A DNA stretch of 64,000 bases from Galbula dea (lineage: Eukaryota > Chordata > Aves > Piciformes > Galbulidae): NCBI GenBank assembly GCA_013399015.1, contig VWZX01009068.1, positions 552,816-616,815 of the forward strand, in the 5' to 3' direction. The translations under genes and the position numbers were made by a program. A model generated the notes under the pieces. The model was not told the DNA's origin, made no database searches, and was given only the letters and a program-made list of their open reading frames with translations. Shown here piece after piece: positions 1 to 11,511 of the stretch. Position 1 is the first letter of the stretch; each line of letters begins with the position of its first letter.

Positions 1-1414
1 TACTTAGGTGTTTTTTGTCCTCAACAGTTTTACAATTGTCAGTCTTCAGAAATCACATTTATATGTGCTAGGAGAGCAAAATGCCTCTGAAAATTTCTTC
101 ACCTTTTCATGTTACTGCTTCTCATTTAGAGAACAGATTTAGTCAACTGATTGACTAGTCTTGTTCTTTAAACCTTCTGTTCCTTTTCACCTCTCATTCT
201 TTCTATTTAATAAAGGAAAATGAGCTTTCTTGTGGTGTAACTGGCTTACTTTGCTTTAATGACTACCTGAGACTCAATACTCTTCACTCTGGGCAAAGCC
301 AGACTGAGAACTTCATTCTGGATCTCACCCTTTAAGTCTTTACTGTGATGTTAGTAACTTGTACCTGAATAGGGACCAGCTGCATGAGAAACCTTAGTTG
401 CCATGAATGAGGATTAGCAGAGGCAGGTTCACTGTCGTTATCTTGATGCTGAGGTGGTATTGATTGCCTTCATGAGTCTACTTCAGCTCGCAGCTAATGA
501 GGGTTCTGCTTAGCCAGTGTACTTCTTACATCCCTCTTCAGTCAATCATCCCCTACCAGTGCAGTGGAAAACATTTTCAGGTGGCATAAATACATTTTGT
601 AATTTGTATTTCATATCCTACTGTGGTAGTTTGGGACAGTCCATTGCAGTTTACAAACTCTTTAATTTCTGTGTTGATGTATTTGGCTTATATTAACATC
701 ACAAGATGAGACCCATACTATATGTTGGCATTTGTAAAATTCCTGGGGAAATATTATCCTTGCTAGTGCAGTGCACTTCAGTGTCTCTCTGTAGTATTAG
801 TGTGAGACTGAAAAAAATTCAAGAGGTTCTATCTCTGCCAATGATTTACAAATCCAGCTAGCTTTGATTACACTGTGATGACATGCTTTTCTTTCAGTGC
901 TCATTAGCATGGAAAAGGATGAACACCATTACTGGAATCTAGGAACAAGTTGTTATTTTCCATTATATTTTAAGCTTTTGCACAATTTTAAAAGTTCAGG
1001 TCTTTCCATTCAGTTTAATTGTGACGTGAGATATTATTCTAAGGACAAGAATTAGGTTTATAAATTCTTTCCCTGTCAACTTGATAAACTGTTTATCTGT
1101 ACTAAGCAAGCAAAATTACAGCAGTAATTAAATAGAATTGTTTTGATTCCTCCTAACCTCTTGAACAAAAGAAATCCAAAGTATTTTCTATCAAAGGCAT
1201 TTAAACAAAGTTGTCTTCATTTTCTGAGTTTAAAAAAGAAAAAAAGGAATTTAAATAAAAATGGCATTGTTCCTTGAATTTGCCCTGTAATTGTCTTGAC
1301 ACAACTAGAGAAATTAGAGAAAAATGGAGAGCAAACAGAAACTTTGGCCTGTTACCTAGAATAGATAATGACTTGCCATCCACAGTTTCTATTCCTGTTT
1401 CTTCTGGGACCTGT
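1..1414. other. Unique AT-rich noncoding DNA
   Basis: I see no gene, RNA or clear repeat here. Stop codons are frequent in all frames, and there is no long open frame, CpG cluster or polypyrimidine/AG pair that would suggest an exon. The stretch reads as ordinary intergenic or intronic bird DNA. Confidence 0.5.
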
Positions 1415-1477
1415 CCTGTGACCTTGGACACACAATTCCATTTTATATTTCACCTTCCTGATCTGTAAAGCTGAAAT
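1415..1477 (+). repeat. Possible decayed MIR/CORE-SINE-like fragment
   Basis: The order 'ctgtgaccttgga', a pyrimidine-rich stretch, then 'cctgatctgtaaa' matches the order in the central to 3' part of MIR-type tRNA-derived SINEs (tgtgaccttgggca ... cctcatctgtaaaatg). Similarity is by eye and the sequence is heavily worn. Chance resemblance cannot be excluded for so short a piece. Confidence 0.3.
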
Positions 1478-2035
1478 TTCCCAGGTAACAGAAATATAGA
1501 GAAATCATCTAGGAAATTAGGGTGTCATTGCACTGACATGAAATCAGATTCCCCTGAGTTCCTGTCAGTCAAAACAAGGCATAGCAGTCCATCCAACTCA
1601 AATTAAGATGCTGTTAGTTTATCTTTATTAGTAAAATCTATTAGCAGAAAGAAAGTCCTCCCTAAGGAATAAAATAGCATGTATTGTCCCTAAGGAGAAG
1701 CTAGTCTTCTTTTAGGGTTTTTTTTATTGTAAATAAAATTCACTTCTGAAGGCAAAGGTTTTGAAGTATACTGTTTCTGTTTGGAAGTTTATATGGATTT
1801 AACTAAAATAATATATAAATATTAATGGAAAAGATGAGAAAACACTAATTCCTTTATGTGCCGCTGCTGCCCTTCTCTTCTGGTGTTTGAACCAAAACGA
1901 GTTTCTTGAATAATCCTAATCTGAATTGAATACTACACTGTGGAATTAGCAAAAGGTCTCACAAAGACTTTGAGTGAAATTAGCCCTAGGCTCTCATCCC
2001 AGTCTGGTCAGAACATAATTGTGGGTAAGTTCTTC
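1478..2035. other. Unique noncoding DNA
   Basis: AT-rich unique sequence with short A and T runs. I see no gene or identifiable repeat. Confidence 0.45.
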
Positions 2036-2190
2036 TCGGCACCACGCTCGTGGGGGCTCCCAGTAAGGAGGGTTACCTGCTTGGCTTCTGCTGCCAGGCA
2101 AAAGTCCTCTCCAGCAACTGTAGAGGACCCCTGGTGGGGATGACACCACGGGTTTAGTGTGTCAGTATCTTCTGACAAATAACACACGGT
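2036..2190. other. CpG-retaining, GC-richer patch of unknown origin
   Basis: Five CpG dinucleotides fall in about 155 bp (ctCGg, caCGctCGtg, caCGgg, caCGgt), while the surrounding kilobases have almost none. GC content is also higher than in the flanks. Candidates are an unrecognised LTR fragment, a small unmethylated regulatory element or a decayed exon. A short plus-strand frame (1940-2143) crosses it but shows no recognisable protein motif, so I call no gene. Confidence 0.35.
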
Positions 2191-2289
2191 AACAGAATGA
2201 AGGAATTTGGGTTTTTACCACCTTAATGCTTCTGCCAAGCATCTTCAGTGAAAATCAACATAACAATGGCTATTCAGTTGTTAATTCCA

Positions 2290-2360
2290 GGAAAGCTGCA
2301 ATAATGCCTTGCCCAAAGCTACACAACTTTAGGTTTGCACTCAGACTAATTATCTGTGGG
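2290..2360 (-). repeat. Possible decayed MIR-like SINE, antisense
   Basis: The segment 'ccttgcccaaagctacacaac' followed by 'gcactcagact' resembles the antisense middle of MIR-type SINEs (cttgcccaaggtcacacagc ... cagagctgggattcgaac). It is one of several such scraps in the first 6 kb. It is short and diverged, so the call is tentative. Confidence 0.35.
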
Positions 2361-5357
2361 AACTAGCCCTGCTTAGCTATTGAGATCTCATGTAATCTCT
2401 GCTTCAATTACTCCAGGCTGTTTTGTGTTGGATTTTTGTATATATATATGTATAGAAATTTATTTTCTTCTGAGAAAAGACCTTAGGTAAGGATTTCACT
2501 ATATACCTACCAGCCTTGTGCCTCCCTTCAGTAACTGTCCTGTCATGTGTAACGTCTCTGGACTTGACTGCTGGAAAAAAAATGCCTCCTAAGGAAGTTG
2601 CCTTCACTTACTTTCACAAAGAGTTGCTATAGCAGATAAAAAACTGCTAGGTGGCAGGAACAAGAAAGAAAATCAATCTAAATTTCTGATTATTCTCATT
2701 CCCAGTTTGTATCATGTTACTAAATGTTGATTAAATAAGGTTATTTTGTGTGTTTGTTTAGAACAAGGGAAATGATTCCCTGTAGACTGTAACTATCCTT
2801 TCCTTCCACTTATAATTACTGAACAAATGGGTTGTTCAAACCTTTTCTCTATCTACTTAATAAATTAGAGATATGCATGCACAGAAGTAAAACTATTCAT
2901 CAGTAACTCCTTGTTAAAGCCTTCGCTATTGTAGACTAAAAAGTTCTTCAGGCTGCTATATGTGAGCCTGCTGGTATGGGGCCAATAATTTTTCATGAGG
3001 TAGGACACTGTGTACTGTAAGTAAGCTTTTCTGAAACTGTTTTTATCTGGAAGTCACCATCTATCATTCAGTAGACACATAAAAGTTAATCTGTATTTGG
3101 CAGAAAATGAAACAATTAATAGCAAGAGAAAGCAAAGAGAATTGAGCAAGTGAATGATGACCTTTTAGTTGAGCAGTGGTCCATCTAGGAACCTCTTCAA
3201 CAGTTCTTGCTGTTAAGAAATGGTCCTGCTGGCCTTGCCCAATGGAAAAGGTTTTCTTTGGTGGAACTAAGCATGTAGAAAGAAGTGAAACAACAAGCTA
3301 TTTACTCAGCACTGCAGCATGATTGACCTACTCGGTTTCATACGATGCCCTGCTAAAGGTGTTCAGATCCAGCGTCATACACAATGTGGTGGTCCTCTAC
3401 CACTGGAAGACTTCAGAGTCACATTTTCAAAGAGAACTAACCCAATTTGGGAGCTTTGGGATCTTCTGTGACCTTGATAATCTTCCCACTCAAATATACA
3501 AATACCAAGTGCATGTTATGGTGGTCGAAACCCACCTATGGGAAAGACACATTCTGGATTCTTTTCCTGATTTAACTTTTTACACATTATTTGATCTTTC
3601 ATTAATCATGCACTGTCTGTATCCACTTCTCTCTGTCTGTAAAATGATAAATATGATACTACAAGCTCCACAAAAGCTGCTGTTTAAAGCACAGAGTTAG
3701 TTTTATTTGATGCTACAGAATTCATGATACACACACACACTTGAGTCATCTCGTGGCATCTTGTCTAGTAATAATTTATGACCATAGACATTCAAAACTT
3801 AGTCACAGTTCTAGGGGAGAAGACAGGAATCTTTACTATCAGCTGACCACTTCTGTATCATCAGAGCAGTATCAATTTGAGTGTACCACATGGATCCCAT
3901 TGCATTTTCCCAAAATTCTCCTTTGGTAGGGGCAGGCTGTACTTGGAAAACCTCAGAATTAAGGGACAGAAGATACATAAGAAGACTGCTGGGAATTAAT
4001 TCCTTCTGCATGAGGATGATTTAAAGTGGGTGGTTTCTTTTCCTGTATATTGTAGCAAAGGAACCAAGACATGTAAAGCTTCTTTAGAGTTGAAGGTGGT
4101 ATCCAGGGCATGGTTTAAGCCATAAACATTACAGTGAGCAGAGGAAAGAAAAGATACTAAGTTCACTGTAATAAATTTATTGTTTATCAAGGGTAACCAG
4201 CCAGAAATGTGATAGCATAATTAAGAAGAAACAGGAACCATTCTCTCCTTGTTATCTCAGCACGTGTTTCAGTACTGGATAGGGTTTGCGATGTACTCTG
4301 ATTTCTCATTCACAAGGCTGTCTCAGGAGTAGCCTGTAAGGCCAGAGTTTTGATTTGTACTTGCATTTAGGGTTGTGTTTGTGATTCAAATGGCAGCAAC
4401 TGGAAAATCCCTCTTTAACACGTGTTTTACTGAGGCTATTAAAAAAAAAAAAGTGGGACCACACTAATACTTTGAAGTATTCAATCCATGGTGGATGCAG
4501 AGCAGCAGATGTTCCTCTTGCTGAGATGTCTTTGCTTAGACAGAGCAAGGTGATAGTAAAGCCAGCTCATTCAAACTCCTTTGAGAACAACTAATCAGCT
4601 ACATATTGTCTGAAGTATTCTGTCTTCCCAGTGAAAGTGGAAGGGATCCAATTAAGTGTGGGGGAGGCTCTGCTGAGATTTCTTTAATAACTTTATAGTA
4701 GAAGGAAGCAACATATGGAGTTAGAGTCTATTGCCAAAGAAGAAATATAGCAGAAAAGCAGAATTCTCATGTCTTAAAGATCTTGGAAATATACCAAAAT
4801 AGAGCCTTCAGGAACTCATTTTGTGGGTTAGAAAACACAAGCAGGCATGGGATCCTGCCTTAGGACAGAGAGAAGAATTAACTGATCATCTGATCATTTC
4901 TTCCTGGTGACAAGTCTTCAGGTCAGTGCTGATTACCTGTGGAGAAGCTATTTAAGGAAACAAATGCTCTATTGCTGCCATGTTGCTTCAGTGGCTGCAC
5001 CAAATCATATCGTGCCTCTGGGCAAGTGGAAAAAACATGCTTGGTTTTAATCCATTATGGTGAGGGAACCAGTGACTCAGAAGCTTCAAAAGGTGTTTTT
5101 GTGGACAGATATCCTCTGACTTTAGCAGAAAGTTTCAAAGATTTGATTAATGAGGTTATTGAGATCTAGACCTCATAGCCAGAGAAAAGGATTGAGTTGC
5201 ACTCAGCCAGGCTGATCTGTAATCAGGCAAGGAAGAATATAAAGTGGGGAGGGTTATGATCATTAAATATTGGGATTAAACTTTTGTATTCTCTGGGTTA
5301 TCTGTCATATACCATAGAGTGAACCCAGTATTGGCTAAACCTTGAAAGGCAAGCCAT
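2361..5357. other. Unique noncoding DNA with a short (AC)n at 3729-3740
   Basis: No gene is recognised. A 125-codon plus-strand frame at 3323-3700 has no family motif. It ends in 'gtctgtaaaatgataaatatgatact', which looks more like a worn SINE than a protein (a weak 'cttctgtgaccttgataa' lies upstream at 3463-3480). The rest is AT-rich unique sequence. Confidence 0.4.
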
Positions 5358-5412
5358 AAAACCTCTGCCTCAGTTTTCTTCTCTGTAACATAGGGAGGAA
5401 ATTATTCTCTTA
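5358..5412 (+). repeat. Possible decayed MIR-like SINE fragment
   Basis: The string 'acctctgcctcagttttcttctctgtaaca' followed by 'taggga' and 'ttattctctt' closely follows the amniote SINE pattern acctctgtgcctcagtttcctcatctgtaaaatggggataat. It is the best of the SINE-like scraps in the first 6 kb, but is only about 55 bp long. Confidence 0.4.
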
Positions 5413-7548
5413 AGTATCATTTTCTCAGAAAATTAACTTTTAAATGTGTTGTTAAAAAACCTTACCAGACAAACAGCCTACCAATAACTCTAAGGTGCAC
5501 AGATTTATTAGCTGTCTAAAGAATTTGATAGGTGAAACTGAAAAAACCCAAACAAATAACAGTGTTATTAATGGGGCTTTTCAAAGTATATTTTCTTGGC
5601 AATACAGGTATGCCAATAAAGGTTAATTAAAATAGTAGGCAATCATGATGAGATTAAATGGGGTGTATAGTAATCTCATGCACTTGCATGAGAACCTAAA
5701 AAGCAGATGACTTGAGGATGACAACTGAAAGCAGGGTATTTTTAGCTAGAGTTGAGAGAACTTCCACTCAATTAATTTCTGCCTAACATGGAGATGAAAC
5801 ACTTGCTTTTCTTCCTATCATCTCCATAGGGGGAATGTGGTGTAATAATATTTTTGATATAAAAATATATGTATGAAAATTTGTGAGTGTTTCAGGAGAG
5901 AGAAATACACCTATGGTGAAGTGTTAGCAAATTTTGTGTTCCTTTCCAGTTTTCCTTCTGTAGGATACATATTTGCCTGTTTGCCTCTGTGTGTGAACCC
6001 TGTACATGTGTGTGTGGATGTGTATAGACAGTCTTTTTTAGGAAAAGGAAAAAAACATGAGAAAGAATAATGAAAGACTGTTAAAATAGTGACTGTTGTA
6101 CTGTATTCTGGTCTTCTGTTCAACTATAACAATAAGCCTCTATTTTCTGTTTAACTATTGCTGAGAGTTCCAAGAGATTATACATTAGTCATCTCCTGCC
6201 TATCATCAGTGATGTACACATCCTTCCTGGCTGAAATGAGCTCTGCCTTACAAAGCACAGATTAGGCTCTCCAATAGATGTATTTTTGATATTCTATATT
6301 ACACTTTTGGATACTCCACTGGATAGCTGAGCATGGCTTCTAGCAGCAGAAGGTGCAGGGTGATATCCTCCCTTTAACATCACTGACAGTTTAATCACTA
6401 ATTTAATTATGTTTAGAGCATCACTTGGATGCCATTTGGATGTCATCACATAATTTTGAGGGTGCAGGGCTATCTCTAGTGCCTTTTACTGAACAAGTTC
6501 TGGTAACATTTTTGTCATCTGTGTGTGACTATTTTGGCAAAGAAATGCCCAGTCACTAAGGAGAGCAAGAAAGGTGCAGGATAATGACAGAGGGTGAAAT
6601 TCTACTCCTAGTCATGCACTCAAACAAGCAAGCAAGCAAAGAATGCCCAAAAGAAAAGATTTCTGCCCTCATCTTTGATGAGGGAAATGTAATAACAGGT
6701 CAAGAGAAGGTAAAAAAGCATATGTTTTCTTATCAGATGCTTTCCCTCTTTGAAAATTGTCTGTAATAATCCACTAAGAAAACTACATGGTTGTTAAGGA
6801 TGTGAAATAAGAACTTTTAACATCTGAAGTTCAAAATATGATAACTTCTTCAATAAGCATCTAAAATGAAAACTGATACCTCAAAGTACCTGGGAACCTG
6901 CAGGGAAAGAAATGCAAATGAACTACCATGAAAACTGTTGTTTGTTCACATTAACACATTATAAAGATGGGGTAGTGTTTACCATAAAACATAGTTTTGG
7001 TTTAATTTATAGACTTCTTTCCACCATTCTCCTATATCCCCAGGGGCCATAAAGCAAAGCCTGAACAGAAAATATAAAATGAATACAAGGTATCTTGGCT
7101 TCATTTGTGTCAGATTCACAGTAAAACAAGGAAATATAATCACCTTAGATGCTGTTTTACTTTATTTATAAAGGTTACTGGTTTAGTCTCTTACAATTAT
7201 CATCATAGTGGTTAAATTGTGGCACCACAGAGAATGCTATATTATATATATCTATATATATATAATGTCACCTTGACAGATAAATTAGTATCTAGTTCTA
7301 AATGAAGGACACTTACTTTAAAACTAGTTCTATAAATAATTTCCCCAGTCTGGTTTTTGTGTATTTTTTTTCTACAAGTGCATTTCCTTTTAATGGAATG
7401 AGTCTTAGTGGATAATTCTTTTCAGTTGGATGAACTGAAAATTTCCTGTAGAATGCTGTGGAAGGCTAACCAGTTTTGCTTCTGTATGAATGGTTTGTGG
7501 AGCTGTCTTTTCCTCAGGGCAGAGCAAACTATGCTGAGCCAGATTCAA
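5413..7548. other. Unique noncoding DNA with short simple repeats
   Basis: Holds a short (CAAG)n near 6624-6639 and an AT dinucleotide stretch at 7239-7265. I see no gene or RNA. Confidence 0.45.
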
Positions 7549-7692
7549 CCACTGATCTGTTGCAGCCATTGACTGCAATCCTTTGGATGAGGCTGCTGAG
7601 ACCATTCCTTACCCATCAAACCCATACCTCTCCAGTTTAGAAACTAGGATGTTGTGTGGGACCACATCCAAGGCCTTGAAAGAAACTCAGAG
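7549..7692 (-). mobile_element. CR1 LINE, internal fragment, antisense
   Basis: The plus strand reads 'gcagccattgactgcaatcc', 'accattccttacccatcaaa', 'cccatacctctccagtttag' and 'ggatgttgtgtgggacca', then 'tccaaggcctt'. These occur in the same order in the complement of the CR1 ORF2 region between the reverse transcriptase core and the C-terminal part. The copy has neither the 5' end nor the 3' tail, so it is an internal remnant left by deletion or decay. It is not coding. Confidence 0.75.
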
Positions 7693-10600
7693 AGAGTCCT
7701 GAGACATTTAGAAAGCTGGGAGGCTCAGAGGATTCAGCTAGTTTTGGATATGTACCTGGATTAAGAGTAGTTATGGGTACTTCAGTCCACAAATCTTAAA
7801 AAGCTTTCCTAGCCTTAACAATGTCATCCTTGCACAGTGCTGAAGGGACTGCCCTTTCTTATCTTTATTTTAGAAACAGGGAAAACAAAGGAACAGAATG
7901 TGATTTTTTGCAATAAGCTAAGTATCCACAGCTCCCACCCCTTTCTGAGGGGAAGATTGCAGAATAGAGCTTGAAGAATCAAAGTTACAAAACACCTCAA
8001 GGCTAGATTCTGGTTTGGGGGGTTTTATTTGTCAAGTGTTGATAGCCTTCCATTTATGAAGCATCATTGAGTGTCTGCCCCCAGTTGTCGGTAATGAAAC
8101 ATTTTAGTATGTCTCATTTCAAGGATTTGCCTACAGGAATTTGCCCACCTTTTCTTAAAAAGGAAACTGAAGCTGGATCTCTTCTGTTGCTTCCCATGAT
8201 TTTAGGCACAGTAGCATCCTTTTTTGTGTTTTCTTTTTTATCTTCACCAAGTCAGACCTTTTGCATGACTCTAGAAAAATACCCATGGAGAGGTGATCAA
8301 AAAGATCAGTGAGAACAGCAGCAAGGTTTGGGGTTTGGTTTTATTTTAATTCCACATCTTCATGCTGATTTCAAAAGAATATTAAAACATGTTTCAACAC
8401 AATCTGTTTGGGAGAAATGAGTAGCATAAAGTAGATAGAGAAGATACCTATTCATCAAAAGACTGATGAGAATATTTGTTTCTTCCATTGGGGAATGCTT
8501 AATTTCTAAGATTGAAAAATAAGGGGAGGAAACTGCTATTGAAGGAGATTGCATTTCTGTCTTCAGTAGATTTAATGTTCTTAGTGGGTTTGCAGATATG
8601 GATTTTACTAGCTCTAAGAGACATGGGAAGCTAAAATTATTTCTATAATACTTAAATATACCACTTAGTTGCATGTATTTAATGCTGTTTATATGATGAT
8701 TGCAGACTGCAATTTTCTGGTGAAACATCTTCCTAAAAGAACTGCTGAGAATTTTAAATGAGGTTTTTACCAAACTTATCTGAAAGACATGACCTAACTT
8801 CATAAAGGTGAGAAGAATAGGTAGGCCAGAGGCATAAGTACATGACAAATAAGGCATTAATTTACCTTTCCTACAGAGACCTGTTAATGAGTAATAAGCA
8901 ATTAAGGAAAAAAGAAAAATCTAGTTGGAAACTAGCTATCTTACAAAGACTCAATCACTTTGCCTTCCAGCTTCAATTGTAACTTGTTCTTATGCAAATA
9001 ATTTAGTGAGACATCTGCTGAGAGAGGACATGACATAACAAAAGAGGTCTCAATATGTGAGATCTTAAAAGCAAATGAAATGTAGAGAATCCTCAGCAGC
9101 AAGAAGCTGGTATTTGTGATGATCTATTAGCATGGCATTGCAAAACACGCACCTTTCCTGGAAGAAAAGTGCTTTAAGATATATATTAAAAGCCTTGTTA
9201 TATTTATAACTGGCTGATTGGGTGCCTTATGGTGTTACAGAAGGCAGCACTAATCAGGAACAAAAGGCCAGTGGTCTGACATGTCTGCTTCTGAGAGGAT
9301 GTCTCACAGAGACAGTTGGCAGGCAGGGATATAGTCAAGTGTGATGTTCAGATTTTTTTTGTTTAAGGTGCAGATACAGTCCTTTATGACAATGCACTGA
9401 CCAAAGTTTGAACATCTCAAATACAGTCGATGTAGCTATGAGCTCTGATTCACAGAAGATTTAGATACTCCTGTTGTGGGCTGATTGGTTTTTGGCCATC
9501 CTGTGAGGTGTTGGAAACTCTCGCTTAATGTATTTCATATCAACTTTATCCTGAAAACATTTTCTTGCCTCCAAGTCTCAGTGTTTAGTCTTGCTGCTTC
9601 TGCACCTGCCTTGGTCAGGCCAGAAGCAGGTAAGAGAATTACAGCACTGTTCATTTTGGAGGGCATGGGGAGATAATAACAGTTGTTTATTCAAATGTAT
9701 AAAATGCATCAAATTCTGTTCTGGTATTAAAGACATTTTGCCTAATAAGATATCTTTTCATCTTTTGTCCCAGAGTAACTCAGTATGAACACCTGAAACT
9801 TTCCTGGTTGTGTGCTGCTTTATCAGTAACTAGCATGTTACTCACAGGTAAATGTTTGAAAGGTCCTGGAGATTTGTTTTAATCAGCCACTTTGTCCTCT
9901 AGTCTCATTCCAAATATTTGGCTACAATATAGCTATAACAGCCCTAGCCAGTGTCCTTCTCTAAGCTGTAAGGAACTTTTGATTCTGGTTTTAGTCTTTT
10001 TAGACTATAAGACCTGAACTCCTGGGGCATGCTTGTAACCAGTAAAAAATTCTTTGCTGGCAACACAGTTTTCTTCTTGTAGGAATACTCAAAATACCTT
10101 TGACAGGGATTTTTTTTCTCTCATGATATTTTAAGTTTAGAAGTTCATGGTTACCACCAACACCTGCTCTGTATGCAGAGAAGTCAGATGGACCCATGAT
10201 TCATTCTAAACATTTCTTTTTGAGGTTAAGACAAGTGAAGTGTTTTTCTGGTAGAAGGCATCAGGTCCCTGGAACATGTTCTTGTCTACAGATTCTTCCT
10301 GCTGCATTGTATTGGTCTTCTTCACAATGTTAAAACGTCTTGATTTGCATTTGCATGTGTTGATTGAAGCCTTGTTCTTGTTTGCATGTCTAACAGATGC
10401 ATTTTATCCTCCCTTTTTTTCATTGTAGTTGTTAGTTCATGTTTCTTTCAGAGCCATTGTTGTGTGCTTAAATTTCAAATCCTTTTACACATTTTCTATA
10501 ATATCTTTTTCTATTGTCACTGTGAATTGTGATTAAAATGTCGTCAGCTGCATTCTCTTTCCCTCTCATTTAATACTCTGCTCACCTTCCAAAATCTCCA

Positions 10601-11420
10601 GTTGCATCTTTTGATGGATACTGAATGCAATACTGTCTTCATCTGGAAAATTATTCCATGCAGTGGCTATGTCAAATTGCATTTTTTCCAGGAAAAAAGC
10701 GTCCTTACTCTTAGCAAAAAAAAGTTGTTTTCTATTCTCTGCTATGCCAACCTCCTTAGAGGTCAGTGAAGTTCTTTGAATAGATCCATTTTAAAAATAA
10801 CTCCTATTTTGATGATTCCTCATCTATATTTTTCTTTATAAGTGGGAGATGTCACTGTGTTAACTTGTTGAAATAGTGACTGGAAGGTTTAAGGGTAAAG
10901 TGGGAGAAGACATTCAGGTCCTTTCACCCACATAGATAAATATGCATGTTTTATGGTAGGTGTTTTGGTGGGTAGTAAAATCCCCATTCCAAGCTCAGAT
11001 AACTATCCTAAAACATCTCTTGGCAACTTGCCTATGTGATCTGATGCATTTTTTCACTCTTGGAGATTTTAAGTGCTAACTACTCTTACTGATAGTTCCT
11101 CTCTGAAAAGTAGGCCAAGTGTGCAAGTGCTTAATGCAAATGTACTTGCAAGTTTTGATGTCCATTCAGAGGAAATGTTAGGCATTTATGAATAAATCTT
11201 TATACCACCTAGCCAACCTGACTATGTTCTAGCCCATGAGAGCTGCTATCCTATCTTGTCTCTGCAAACACAGAGCTCAATGACAGTCAGCAGATCAGTC
11301 ACACTGTAAGGGATCTGAACTAGCCACCATCTACAGTAACCCTGTGAGAACTAAGATCTTAACTTGTTCCTCACAGTTACGGGTGTAAGGGGATTCAGGA
11401 CCCATGAGTATCAGGCTGAT
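7693..11420. other. Unique noncoding DNA, including a 165-codon chance frame
   Basis: The longest frame in the window lies here on the minus strand (8360-8857, 165 codons). Its translation is rich in L, S, F, I and Y with no motif, repeat or splice context I recognise. Similar composition is expected of chance frames in AT-rich DNA, so I leave it unannotated. Positions 7850-7920 weakly resemble an antisense SINE ('ttatctttattttagaaaca'). Nothing else stands out. Confidence 0.4.
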
Positions 11421-11511
11421 ACTGTATGATGGTCCAGTGCTCTTCAACATCTCCATAAACAACCTGGATGCAGGACTTAAAGGGGTAGCAAGCAAGTTCA
11501 CAGATGATATG
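11421..11511 (+). mobile_element. CR1 LINE, reverse-transcriptase fragment
   Basis: The sense strand 'ggtccagtgctcttcaacat', 'aacctggatg' and 'agcaagttcacagatgat' matches the CR1 ORF2 stretch around the RT catalytic motif. Translated, it gives roughly LFNI.INNLD...SKF(T)DD, where the intact family has ADD. Only about 90 bp is recognisable. An 'attctatgag' right after it resembles a CR1 tail, suggesting an internally deleted copy. Confidence 0.7.

Noticed and set aside
3323..3700. 125-codon plus-strand frame
   Set aside because: No protein motif. Its end resembles a worn SINE phrase rather than coding sequence.
8360..8857. 165-codon minus-strand open frame, the longest in the window
   Set aside because: No recognisable domain, no splice or retrogene context, and the L/S/F/I-rich composition is typical of chance frames in AT-rich DNA. 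Not annotated as a gene.
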